A stretch of 64,000 nt of DNA, from contig WGME01000003.1 in assembly GCA_016125225.1 (NCBI GenBank), forward strand, positions 248,001-312,000, read 5' to 3'. Made by a program: the position numbers and the translations under genes. The DNA comes from a bacterium (lineage in GTDB: Bacteria; Planctomycetota; Planctomycetia; Planctomycetales; Planctomycetaceae). Under the pieces are notes generated by a model. It had not been told where the DNA came from, did not search any database, and was given only the letters and a program-made list of their open reading frames with translations. Of the stretch, positions 27,161-35,145 are shown in pieces. The first letter of the stretch is position 1, and each line of letters begins with the position of its first letter.

Positions 27161-27338
27161 ATGTCCCACATTGCCCGGTGAGAGAAACAGGAGAGTCGCC
27201 GTCTCATGATGGTCCCCTCGCATGCAGATTGCCAGTGTTCACACGAATGGTGACACTTCCTTGTGAATTCTGTCTGCCGCCTGCGGTTCTACTTTTGAAA
27301 TTGAGATTCCACCGCTTACTGGAAGGCAAGATCCGGCC

Positions 27339-28115
27339 ATGCAACGCCCCGTGTTTCTCACAGCCGAGTGGCGGCATCTGCTGATGCTGAATTACGTTGT
27401 CGATCCGGCGATTCTGGCACCGTATGTCCCGCAGGGAACCGAACTCGATCTGTGGGACGGCCAGGCACTGGTCAGCATCGTTGGTTTCCAATTCCTCGAT
27501 ACCCGTTTATTGGGATGGTCAATACCGGGGCATCGAAACTTTGATGAGGTCAACCTGCGATTCTATATCCGGCGCTGGACCACAGAGGGCTGGCGACGTG
27601 GCGTGGTCTTCATCAAGGAACTGGCCCCCCGGCACGCAATCGTATTGGTGGCTCGCGGCGTCTATCACGAGAACTACGAGTACGCCAGCTTGACTCATAC
27701 GATTTGCGAACCGAGCCCGGACACACCAGCAGGCCAGGTTCGCTATCAATGGACGTACCGCGGGGAGCAATACGCCATCCAAGCCGTTATCACAGCCAGT
27801 CCGCAATCGCTTGAAATAGAGTCACTCGCAGAATTCATCACGGAACATTACTGGGGCTACTCCCGACGACCCGATGGAATCACCTTGGAATATGAAGTGC
27901 AGCATCCGCCCTGGAAAATTTGGTCCGCTGATCAGTTCAAATTCTCGGGGGATGTCTCTCGGCTGTATGGTGGCTCGTTCGCCCCAATGTTATCGGTGCC
28001 GCCTCATTCCGGACTGGTGGCAGAGGGTTCAGCGATCCAAGTCTGCCGTGGTTGCAAGCTGCCTGTACGATCAGAGGGTGTCGTTACCAGCCCTGCGGTG
28101 CCTCCCACAGTTTGA
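27339..28115 (+). CDS. DUF2071 (YqjF-like) protein
   Basis: The start RPVFLTAEWRHLLMLNYVVDP and the following VPQGTELDLWDGQALVSIVGFQFLDTRL are the family signature of DUF2071, an acetoacetate-decarboxylase-like beta-rich fold. NFDEVNLRFYI and RRGVVFIKELAPRHAIVLVARGVYHENY follow as expected. No catalytic activity is established for the family. The 258-residue length is normal. Its last 32 bases overlap the 3' end of the PPTase gene on the opposite strand (28084-28115), so the two mRNAs are complementary at their ends. Cytoplasmic. Confidence 0.85.
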   Translation: MQRPVFLTAEWRHLLMLNYVVDPAILAPYVPQGTELDLWDGQALVSIVGFQFLDTRLLGWSIPGHRNFDEVNLRFYIRRWTTEGWRRGVVFIKELAPRHAIVLVARGVYHENYEYASLTHTICEPSPDTPAGQVRYQWTYRGEQYAIQAVITASPQSLEIESLAEFITEHYWGYSRRPDGITLEYEVQHPPWKIWSADQFKFSGDVSRLYGGSFAPMLSVPPHSGLVAEGSAIQVCRGCKLPVRSEGVVTSPAVPPTV

Positions 28116-28830
28116 CGGTTTTCGCCGTGCCATTCCATAAGATCACACCGGGCGAGTCGTCATCGGCGGAAAAAGCAGCGCCGTACCATGGTCCGTTACG
28201 GAGATCACCGGCGATGACAGCGGGAGCACTTTCCGGGTCTGCGGCCACGGAAAAGGAACCTAGGGGAAGCGACATGCCCACCCCCAAGGCTTTAAGGTAG
28301 GCTTCTTTCGTATTCCAGATGCGATAAAACGCAGCCCGTTGTAACGGCTCGGGACAGGCCAGAAGGGCCTGTTGTTCGAGATCAGAAAAGAAGCGGCTCG
28401 CCAGTCCGGCAATGTCCAACTGAGGATCGATCACTTCGAGATCCACCCCCACCTGACAATCGCGCGCGACGGCAATGATCCCCCAGTCGCCGGAATGAGT
28501 GACATTGAAGTCGATGCCCGTACCGGCAGGTGAGGACAGAAACGGTTTCCCAAAAACTTCCGCCGCCAACACGATGTCCTTGGCAGCCGACTGTGTGAGC
28601 CAGGCGAGACAGCGACGCAGCGCTCGCCGACACAGCAGAAAGCGACGACGCGGTGGCTCCACGACGTACCGCGAACCGCGAGATCGTTCGGCGTCTGTCA
28701 GTTCCGACCAGTTTTCGTGGGGATTAAACCGATCGGCGGCAAGTGAGACACGAAACACGTTCACAACCGTGGCATCATCGCAACAGTCGTGTGGAGTGAG
28801 TGGTTGCCAGATCGAGGCGCAAAGACTCAC
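28084..28830 (-). CDS. 4'-phosphopantetheinyl transferase (Sfp/AcpT type)
   Basis: The enzyme moves phosphopantetheine from CoA onto carrier proteins. Motifs are FNVTHSGDWGIIAV, VGVDLEV (first metal Asp) and RIWNTKEAYLKALG (metal Glu and Lys), with RFFSDLEQQ between them. At 248 residues it is of the Sfp/HetI type, longer than AcpS, so it may act on several carriers, including the two ACPs of this window. The GTG start overlaps the stop of the upstream lipoprotein gene (GTGA), so translation is coupled. The 3' end overlaps the convergent DUF2071 gene by 32 bp. Confidence 0.92.
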   Translation of the reverse strand: MSLCASIWQPLTPHDCCDDATVVNVFRVSLAADRFNPHENWSELTDAERSRGSRYVVEPPRRRFLLCRRALRRCLAWLTQSAAKDIVLAAEVFGKPFLSSPAGTGIDFNVTHSGDWGIIAVARDCQVGVDLEVIDPQLDIAGLASRFFSDLEQQALLACPEPLQRAAFYRIWNTKEAYLKALGVGMSLPLGSFSVAADPESAPAVIAGDLRNGPWYGAAFSADDDSPGVILWNGTAKTVKLWEAPQGW

Positions 28831-29813
28831 TTCTTGGCATCTCGAACCAGGAAGTCGCGAATCACGAACTCTTCGCCTTCCTTGACGACGAGGAACTGCA
28901 GCAGTTTGCCATCGCGATTTTTCAGAATGAATTGCCGACCATTGCCCGAGGCCTTGGTGCTGAAGAGTTCGAGGCCGTCGAAAGCGGTTTTGTATTCCTC
29001 GATTTTCTGTTCGGTGATTTCACCATCGCGAATAGCAGCAGCGAACCCCTTCGCTCGTTCGCTGATCAGTTCTTCCACACCCTCATAGTTCCCAGTTTTT
29101 GCCATTTCGGAAAGCTTGATGATGGCATACTCAAGCGAGCCTTTCTTGGCTTGGGAGGCGGCTCCCTGATCGCCGGCGGCACCAGCACTACCTTCACCAG
29201 CCGGGGCGGCACCACCCGCAGCCGGGTTCGCGGCCATCGCAGCTGGGTCACCTGCCGGCGCCCCGGGAATTGCCGCAGCGCCCCCATGAGCTGCTGCAGG
29301 ATTGGCTGCCGCGCCGACCGGAACTTCCGGAGAGCCGGGTGGCATAGCAGGCTGTGCTGGGGCCGCTGGATTGGCAGCACCACCGCCATGTGCTGCTGCC
29401 ATAGCCGCATTCGAAGTGGGCGTTTGAGCACCGGGATCTGCGGGCACTGCGGCTGGTGCCATGGCCGGATCGGCTGGAGCGGTCGCGGTGGCCATCGCGG
29501 GATCAACAGGAATCTCTGCGGGAGTTGCAGCGCCCGGATCCGCAGCCATAGCCGCCGGATTCGCCGCCATTGGTTGGCCGTGCATGGCGTGGGCACCAGC
29601 CGGCATGGCCGCAGGAGCCGCGGCGGCCGGTGCACCCAGGGTGTCGATATCCCCTGTGACAACAGTCCCCGCACCATGAACGCCGGCTCCGCCCCCCGAG
29701 GAAGCAGCCGTCGAAGTCACTGCAGGTTGGGTTCCACAACCGATTGCTGACACCACAACGGCCCAGCTCGCCAGGCGCGCAGCTGAACCCGACAACCATT
29801 GCTGCCGGACCAT
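28827..29813 (-). CDS. Lipoprotein with long Ala/Pro/Met-rich low-complexity linker
   Basis: A leader ending VVVSAIGC places the lipid Cys at residue 26. Residues about 45-220 are low complexity, dominated by Ala, Pro, Gly and Met with recurring short units such as ANPAAMAADP and PADPAMAP. The last 100 residues form a folded, charged domain (SLEYAIIKLSEMAKTGNYEGVEEL...GKLLQFLVVKEGEEFVIRDF), ending DAKK. The design suggests a surface tether: lipid anchor, extended linker, globular tip. I do not recognise the tip domain. The gene overlaps the PPTase start by 4 bp. The repeats may cause assembly or length variation. Confidence 0.75.
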   Translation of the reverse strand: MVRQQWLSGSAARLASWAVVVSAIGCGTQPAVTSTAASSGGGAGVHGAGTVVTGDIDTLGAPAAAAPAAMPAGAHAMHGQPMAANPAAMAADPGAATPAEIPVDPAMATATAPADPAMAPAAVPADPGAQTPTSNAAMAAAHGGGAANPAAPAQPAMPPGSPEVPVGAAANPAAAHGGAAAIPGAPAGDPAAMAANPAAGGAAPAGEGSAGAAGDQGAASQAKKGSLEYAIIKLSEMAKTGNYEGVEELISERAKGFAAAIRDGEITEQKIEEYKTAFDGLELFSTKASGNGRQFILKNRDGKLLQFLVVKEGEEFVIRDFLVRDAKK

Positions 29814-30014
29814 AGGGGTACTACTTTCCGAGAGAGTTCGAGTGTGCCTATCGATCAGGTCAAACTGCGAATGCAGCAGATGACGACCTGCGAGCCGCGG
29901 GATCGTGAATCACAGATTTAGTATCACCGATATGAGTGTGAATCGCAAGGACGTGTGTCAACCCTCACGCAATTCGTCTGGCACCGAGATATGTTGGATC
30001 GGTACGAGTGAGGC

Positions 30015-30488
30015 TCATTCCGTCAATCCGTCGGTGAGTCGGTATTCCATGACTCGGTAGCCACGATCTTCAAAACCGAGGCGTCGATAGGTTTCCAGCG
30101 CCTGATCATTGTGGTCTTCCACATAGAGTCGCATTCCGATGGCATCGGCCCGATGACCAACCGTTTCGGTGGCGGCTTGCAATAATCCCCGGAACACACC
30201 TTGGCGTCGGTATTCGGGGACGACATACACACTCTGTATCCAGAAGAACCAGCCGTTCCGCCAGTCGCTCCATTCGCGCGTCAGCATCATCTGGCCGACG
30301 ACGTCACCAGCGTACTCTGCCAGCAGGTATTCCGCTTCGGCCTGTTCCTCTAAGACGCGTTGCACACCGGCAGTGAGACGCGACTTGATGAGTGTGATCT
30401 CCTCCGATTCCCAGGCCAGCCGGGCATTCATGTCAACGATCACGTCTCGATCGCGGAGCTCAGCAGTACGGATCAGAAATTCAGACAT
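30015..30488 (-). CDS. GNAT-family acetyltransferase
   Basis: The 157-residue protein is a single GNAT domain. The acetyl-CoA pyrophosphate loop is RRQGVFRGLLQA (R-R-x-G-x-x-x-x-L), preceded by strand 4 WFFWIQSVYVVPEY, and the end has HNDQALETYRRLGFEDRGYRVMEYRL, the usual Y-x-x-x-G-F motif. The N-terminal IRTAELRDRDVIVDMN is standard. Substrate cannot be assigned; this general shape is used for small-molecule or N-terminal acetylation. It is alone on the minus strand, divergent from the repeat-protein gene at 30784. Cytoplasmic. Confidence 0.88.
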   Translation of the reverse strand: MSEFLIRTAELRDRDVIVDMNARLAWESEEITLIKSRLTAGVQRVLEEQAEAEYLLAEYAGDVVGQMMLTREWSDWRNGWFFWIQSVYVVPEYRRQGVFRGLLQAATETVGHRADAIGMRLYVEDHNDQALETYRRLGFEDRGYRVMEYRLTDGLTE

Positions 30489-30783
30489 CGGTGTTCCCGT
30501 TGATCAGCGGTCAAAACCCTCTGCGAATTCAGTGGGCAGATTACGAATGGAGTGACTCGGCGAAGGTGCACAATCGGAGTCAGAGTTTCCCGAATTGTGA
30601 AATGTGTCCCGGATTCCCCAAACGGCACAAATCGCCACAAGGAAAATGGCGATATTAGGAGCTATGGGGTGTCTGAGTTGACTTTAGCAGACACGGACAA
30701 CCTGCCCACAAACTGCGCTCCAAACCGCAATCGAAATCCCAATTTTACAATCAAGCCTGGGCACATTACAGCGGAGTGACAAC

Positions 30784-32178
30784 GTGTATACCTCGGACGG
30801 CATTAAGCTGCGATCGATCGAATCACAACTGGCAGAACAACAGAAGCTGACTTGGGGACTCCTGGTCTTGGGGGTCGCCATCGGATTTGTTGGCATGCAT
30901 TTCATTGTGGCGCGACCGCTCACCCGCGAATTGCAGCGGGTGAAGCAGGACCTGGCCACAGTGGAAGGACAGCTCAATGAATTAAATGGTGCTACAGACG
31001 AAGCCTGGGAAGCCAACAGCCTCCTCTCAGGCCTCAAAGCTCAAACCGCACAGATTGAAGAAGCCCGTACGGCTTTGGAAACTATGCAGGCGTTGCGGAA
31101 CGAAATCGTCGCGGAATCCCACAAAACCCAGCAGGCGGTTGAGGCCATCAAAGGTCTCTCGCAATTGCAGAATCAGGTCATTCAACAGGGCCAGACCACC
31201 TCGAATGCTGTCAGCACCTACGAGCAAATGGTCGCTTTGGAAAACCGCCTGATTCAACAGCAATCGACCCATGAAGCAGCGACCGATGCCGCCCAGAAAC
31301 TGATTCAGCTCAAAGACATGGCGATGAATCAAGGCCAGGGATTGGCTCAAGCCAAAGCCGTGATTGAACAAACGGGTCAGCTGCAACAGCAGATTGTCGC
31401 ACAGCGGGACGGCACCAAGGCGGCGACCGACAGCTTCCGGCAGATGCAGACCCTGCAAGCGGAATTGGTCCAGCAACTGCCGCAGCAGGAAACGGCCCGA
31501 AACGCCCTCGGCCAGTTGATTTCCCTGCAAAACCTGACCATCGATCAACAGAAGCTGGTGACCGATGCGACTCAGATCGTCGGCCAGTTCTCAAAACTGT
31601 TGAGTAGCCTCCAGGCCGAACAGGCCGAGATCGCCGCCGCTGACGAAAGCCTCAAAGGCTTGTCGCAACTGAAGCAGAATCTGCTGAAGGAAGCTGCGAA
31701 CATTGAATCCGCCACCATGATTGGTCAGCAACTGGTCGACCTGCAGCACCACCTGCTGGAAAACAGCACGGAAGTGAAAGTCGCTCAGGAAAATCTTGAT
31801 TCGCTCGTCCTCATGGAAAACACCCTGACCTCGCAAACCGCGAATCTGGCCGATGCAATTCAGTCGCTCGAACTGCTGACTGCCTTCCAGGAAGAGTTTG
31901 CGGCTCAAATCCAGTTGCTCGGCGAAATGCGTCGCAGCCTGATTGAACTCGGCATGCTCGAATCGTCTGTGGTCAAGGCCGTGCGAATGCTGGAACCCTT
32001 GCTGGAACTCGGCAACGTGCGTCGGCTGAGTGACGACGAACTGCGAGACGTCGCCAAGACCATGCTGGAACGCCGTGGCACTCGCACCGCGGACATCACG
32101 GTCGATAAGCCCGCCTTATCAACCCCCGCTGAAGTTCCGGTTCCCCAACCGTTAGACGTTCCTCAAACGCAAGAATAA
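30784..32178 (+). CDS. Membrane-anchored coiled-coil protein built of 14 exact 24-residue repeats
   Basis: GTG start with GGAG upstream. Residues 22-42 form one transmembrane helix (LTWGLLVLGVAIGFVGMHF), so the N-terminus is probably cytoplasmic and the long rod periplasmic, or the reverse; topology is not certain. Residues 80-415 split without any gap into 14 units of exactly 24 residues. Each unit starts with Leu (Met and Phe in units 12 and 13), has Gln or Glu at position 8 in 12 of 14 and Ala at 15 in the first 12. A short Pro/Thr-rich tail ends the protein. No enzyme motif. I know no named family with this repeat. Strong terminator follows. Confidence 0.85.
   Translation: MYTSDGIKLRSIESQLAEQQKLTWGLLVLGVAIGFVGMHFIVARPLTRELQRVKQDLATVEGQLNELNGATDEAWEANSLLSGLKAQTAQIEEARTALETMQALRNEIVAESHKTQQAVEAIKGLSQLQNQVIQQGQTTSNAVSTYEQMVALENRLIQQQSTHEAATDAAQKLIQLKDMAMNQGQGLAQAKAVIEQTGQLQQQIVAQRDGTKAATDSFRQMQTLQAELVQQLPQQETARNALGQLISLQNLTIDQQKLVTDATQIVGQFSKLLSSLQAEQAEIAAADESLKGLSQLKQNLLKEAANIESATMIGQQLVDLQHHLLENSTEVKVAQENLDSLVLMENTLTSQTANLADAIQSLELLTAFQEEFAAQIQLLGEMRRSLIELGMLESSVVKAVRMLEPLLELGNVRRLSDDELRDVAKTMLERRGTRTADITVDKPALSTPAEVPVPQPLDVPQTQE
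31021..32028 (+). repeat. 14 tandem 72-bp coding repeats (24-residue protein unit)
   Basis: The DNA period is exactly 72 bp for 1008 bp with no insertion or deletion. The units are diverged in sequence (only Leu1, the aliphatic at 5, Gln/Glu8 and Ala15 stand out), so this is old duplication held in register by protein structure rather than a recent satellite. Confidence 0.85.
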
Positions 32179-32208
32179 TTCGCCGATGCGTTCGGCTGAA
32201 TTCGAAAC

Positions 32209-32240
32209 AAGGCACTCGGAAGATCTCTTCCGGGTGCCTT
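32209..32240. terminator. Terminator hairpin after the repeat-protein gene
   Basis: AAGGCACTCGGAAG (32209-32222) pairs with CTTCCGGGTGCCTT (32227-32240) with one T-G wobble and a 4-base loop, followed by GCCTTTT. It lies between convergent genes and may serve both. Confidence 0.85.
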
Positions 32241-32259
32241 GCCTTTTACTGTTTCAAAA

Positions 32260-32877
32260 TCAGAGATTGGCCGCCATCTGAGTGCTGTGATCGCACAGGT
32301 CGTAAGCCACTTCAAACGGCAATTCGAGAAGAAATCGGGCCACAATCTGCCAGCGGCCATCTCCCAACGGCTTGCACCGGACCACGCGGCATAAGGTGTC
32401 GTAAGTTTCCGAAGCGTCTTCCGAAGTGAGTCGAATTACGAGCAACTCCGTCGTCACGCACCGGTGCATCACAACAAAGGCCAACCCATTTCGGCTGAGA
32501 TCAATGAGCTCACCAGCGCTGGCCGCTTCCTTCAGGAATGCCGCTGCAAATTGCGGGTGATAGTCAGCACCGGTCGGCCAGGGAGCAATTGAAACCTGTC
32601 CGAACGCGGGGCATCGGGGAAACTGCCGGCGCTCCGCTTGCTCGGATGACCCCTCTTCTTCATGAGCAGTTTCGTCCGCGGTCCCGAGACAAGAGTCATC
32701 GAAATCGGCGGCCACCCCATGATGCAACTTTCGCAGGGCCGCTCCGAGCGGGTCACTTCCTAAATCGGAACCAGTAAGACCGAGATCCGCCTTGGCATGC
32801 CGTGCCGTGTCGATCCAGTTCGAGAGTTCCGCAGCAGTTAGACCGTGGGTGGTCGGTTGAGGCAAGACGGACTGCAT
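32260..32877 (-). CDS. PilZ-domain protein
   Basis: The C-terminal half matches PilZ, a c-di-GMP-binding beta-barrel: ERRQFPR supplies the R-x-x-x-R-type motif and ELIDLSRNGLAFVV the D/N-x-S-x-x-G motif. VVRCKPLGDGRWQIVARFLLEL is the closing barrel strand. The first 75 residues are helical and acidic, with no recognised domain (AAELSNWIDTARHAK...). The protein is 205 aa, has no signal peptide and would be cytoplasmic. It could act as an output of c-di-GMP signalling, but no cyclase or phosphodiesterase is nearby. It converges with the 24-residue-repeat gene. Confidence 0.82.
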   Translation of the reverse strand: MQSVLPQPTTHGLTAAELSNWIDTARHAKADLGLTGSDLGSDPLGAALRKLHHGVAADFDDSCLGTADETAHEEEGSSEQAERRQFPRCPAFGQVSIAPWPTGADYHPQFAAAFLKEAASAGELIDLSRNGLAFVVMHRCVTTELLVIRLTSEDASETYDTLCRVVRCKPLGDGRWQIVARFLLELPFEVAYDLCDHSTQMAANL

Positions 32878-33215
32878 GACGGACTCCTGCGGTCAGCCCA
32901 AGTTTTCTCAGCCCTTCGCCTTCTCGAGAACGGCTTCAGAAATTTGAGCTGTAAATGTGCGGTCCTGAGACTTAGAAAACCTAAGTCGCAGATCAGAGCC
33001 TGTCAAATCGCGTGGAATACCAAGAAATCACACGCATCTCATTACAATAACAACACTTACAACACGCGAACTTCACTCGGATCAGACGCATGCACCGTGA
33101 AAACTCCGCGGGTTTTCCCTCAAGGCTGCGGAAGATCGGTCTCGGTTGTGATCCCACATCAAATCCCCTAGAATTCCGGATTCTTTTGACCACTTTTCAG
33201 GGCACGGGACGATCC
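32878..33215. other. Intergenic region between the PilZ gene and the second FAS cassette
   Basis: About 340 bp lie between divergent genes, so the promoter of the plus-strand FAS cassette should be here. The only structure I see is a hairpin at 32965-32991. The stretch near 33025-33070 is AT-rich (ACACTTACAACA). No coding potential. Confidence 0.5.
32965..32991. promoter_or_regulatory. Inverted repeat upstream of the second FAS cassette
   Basis: CTGAGACTTAG and CTAAGTCGCAG pair with a single mismatch around a 5-base AAAAC loop; the inner 7 bp (GACTTAG/CTAAGTC) are perfect. It is 90 bp from the PilZ start and 225 bp from the first FAS gene. A possible operator or leader structure; target gene unknown. 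Confidence 0.45.
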
Positions 33216-33686
33216 ATGCGGTTCGTACTGGTAGATCGAATTCTGGAGTTGCAGCCGAACGAGTCGATTCGTGCGCTGAAGAATTTATCATTGGCCGAGG
33301 AATATCTGGCGGATCATTTCCCTGGCTTTCCTGTGCTGCCTGGTGTGATGATGCTGGAAGCCCTGGTGCAGGCGGGGGCCTGGCTCATTCGCGAAAGTGA
33401 AGAGTTCCGGCCGAGCACCATCCTGCTGAAACAGGCCCGGGCCTTGAAGTACAACAGCTTTGTGACACCGGGCAAATCGCTGCTGATTCAGTTAACGGTC
33501 CGAAAACACACCGGGCCATTGTGGGAATTTCAGGGTCAGGGAACCGTGGATGGAGAATCGGCGGTGTCAGCCCGGCTGACCCTCGAAGCCTTCAACTTAG
33601 CCGACAAAAATCCAGAACTCGCCGCCTCCGATGAACTTCGGCGGCAACATGCTCGGGAACTCTTTCAACAAATTCGCCCCCAATAG
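33216..33686 (+). CDS. FabZ-like 3-hydroxyacyl-ACP dehydratase (copy 1 of the second FAS cassette)
   Basis: A single HotDog domain of 156 residues. The central-helix signature is DHFPGFPVLPGVMMLEALVQAG, with catalytic His34 and Glu48 in FabZ register. ATG 33216 is the best start; the open frame extends upstream but lacks similarity. It dehydrates 3-hydroxyacyl-ACP to the trans-2-enoyl form during chain elongation. It is the first gene of a plus-strand cassette (FabZ, FabG, ACP, FabZ, FabF, alpha/beta hydrolase). The paralogue at 35146 has His and Glu at the same positions, so both look catalytically competent. Confidence 0.85.
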   Translation: MRFVLVDRILELQPNESIRALKNLSLAEEYLADHFPGFPVLPGVMMLEALVQAGAWLIRESEEFRPSTILLKQARALKYNSFVTPGKSLLIQLTVRKHTGPLWEFQGQGTVDGESAVSARLTLEAFNLADKNPELAASDELRRQHARELFQQIRPQ

Positions 33687-33755
33687 GGTGAGACACTGCG
33701 CCACTGGGTGAGGAAAACAGCTTCACCTAACGCCAGGAAAATAAAGGATCTACGT

Positions 33756-34514
33756 GTGAGTCAGCTAACCGGACGCGTCGCTTTGGTCACCGGGGGAAGC
33801 CGTGGGATCGGTCGCGGGATCGTGGTCAAATTGGCCGAAGCGGGAGCCAAAGTGGCCTTCGTCTATCATTCCAATCAAGCCGCCGCCGACGGTCTGGTGA
33901 AAGAACTCGCCGATCGTGGTCTAGAAACCTGGGCCTTGAAGGCCGATGCCAGCCAGAAAGCCGACGCTGATCGCGTGGTGGAAACCGTCATCGAAAAATG
34001 GGGTCAACTCGATATCCTGGTGAACAACGCCGGAATCATTCGCGACGGCCTGATTGCCACGATGAGCAGCGAAAACTGGCAGGCCGTGATCGACAACAAT
34101 CTCACCAGTGTCTTCAACTTCTGCCAGGCGGTTTCGCGTCCGATGATGTCGGCCCGCTTTGGTCGTATTGTCAATATGTCCAGTGTTTCCTCCGAATTCC
34201 CGAATGCCGGTCAGGCGAACTATGCCGCTAGCAAAGCGGGAATTGAAGGTTTTTCGCGATGTATGGCGACGGAACTCGCCAAACGAGGCGTGACGGTCAA
34301 TGTGGTCGCACCGGGTTTCATCGAAACCGATATGACCCAGGCCGTGATGAATGCTGCCGGAGACAAGATCAAGCAAGCCATTCCTGCGAAGCGGTTGGGG
34401 AAGCCGGAAGACATCGCCCATGCGGTCCTCTTCCTGGTCGATCCGCAGTCGAGCTATATCACCGGACAGGTTTTGAAGGTGGATGGTGGATTGACGCTGG
34501 GGGGGATGGGCTGA
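33756..34514 (+). CDS. fabG: 3-oxoacyl-ACP reductase
   Basis: An SDR of 252 residues with VTGGSRGIGRGI (cofactor loop), NNAGIIRDGLIATM, and the catalytic set N-S-Y-K: VNMSSVSSEFPNAGQANYAASKAG. The end YITGQVLKVDGGLTLGGMG is typical FabG. I start at GTG 33756, which has AAAGGA 6 bases upstream; an open frame extends to 33708 but has no such site. It reduces 3-oxoacyl-ACP with NADPH. It lies in the second FAS cassette; the primary operon at 4.6-8.6 kb lacks fabG, so this enzyme may serve both pathways. Confidence 0.92.
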   Translation: MSQLTGRVALVTGGSRGIGRGIVVKLAEAGAKVAFVYHSNQAAADGLVKELADRGLETWALKADASQKADADRVVETVIEKWGQLDILVNNAGIIRDGLIATMSSENWQAVIDNNLTSVFNFCQAVSRPMMSARFGRIVNMSSVSSEFPNAGQANYAASKAGIEGFSRCMATELAKRGVTVNVVAPGFIETDMTQAVMNAAGDKIKQAIPAKRLGKPEDIAHAVLFLVDPQSSYITGQVLKVDGGLTLGGMG

Positions 34515-34712
34515 TCCACTTTCGACAACGAGGGAACCTGACACCGACGAGTCCCGAACTCCCCGTTTTTCGTAAAATTGCTACACTCACTGACTGATTC
34601 GAGTGACAAATACGGCAACGCGGACGCTCGCCCCGGCCAGTTGCAGTAGCCAGATAATCCTTGGGCGAAATAGCAATGGCGGCCAGTTGGTTGGCCGGCA
34701 GGAGATGTGCGG

Positions 34713-35102
34713 ATGCCGACTCGTGATGAGATTCTGGACAAAGTGCGTGACACACTGGTTGACGCGTTAGGTGTCGACGAAGACGAAGTGACTCCCCAGG
34801 CGCGACTTTCGGCCGATCTCGGGGCAGAATCCATCGACTTCCTCGATATCGTTTTCCGCCTGGAAAAGTCGTTCAACACGAAAATTCCCCGCGGCGAACT
34901 CTTCCCGGAAAACTTCTCCGCCGCTGATGCCACGCTGGTTGCCAACGGCAAGGTGACGGAAAAGGGGATCGAAGAACTGCGCACCCGGATGCCGCATGCC
35001 GATGTGGATTCGTTCGCCAAAGATCCCAAAGTGGAAAACATCCCTGAGTTGTTCACCGTCAATATGATCGTGAACTTCCTGGAAAAGAAGCTCGCCAGCT
35101 GA
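34713..35102 (+). CDS. Atypical acyl carrier protein with an insertion before the last helix
   Basis: The carrier motif is Ser40 in LGAESIDFLDIVFRLEKSF, so phosphopantetheine attachment is expected. After KIPRGELF an ordinary ACP would go directly to its last helix (here VNMIVNFLEKKLAS at the C-terminus). Instead about 45 extra residues intervene (NGKVTEKGIEELRTRMPHADVDSF...NIPELFT). Total 129 residues, against about 79 for acpP. I start at ATG 34713, 8 bases after AGGAG; a GTG at 34707 is an alternative. The gene sits between FabG and the second FabZ in the cassette. The insertion may mediate partner selection; this is inference. Confidence 0.85.
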   Translation: MPTRDEILDKVRDTLVDALGVDEDEVTPQARLSADLGAESIDFLDIVFRLEKSFNTKIPRGELFPENFSAADATLVANGKVTEKGIEELRTRMPHADVDSFAKDPKVENIPELFTVNMIVNFLEKKLAS

Positions 35103-35145
35103 TCACGGGCTGTCGTTACCTCGTCGAATCCGGGAAACCTCGCGC

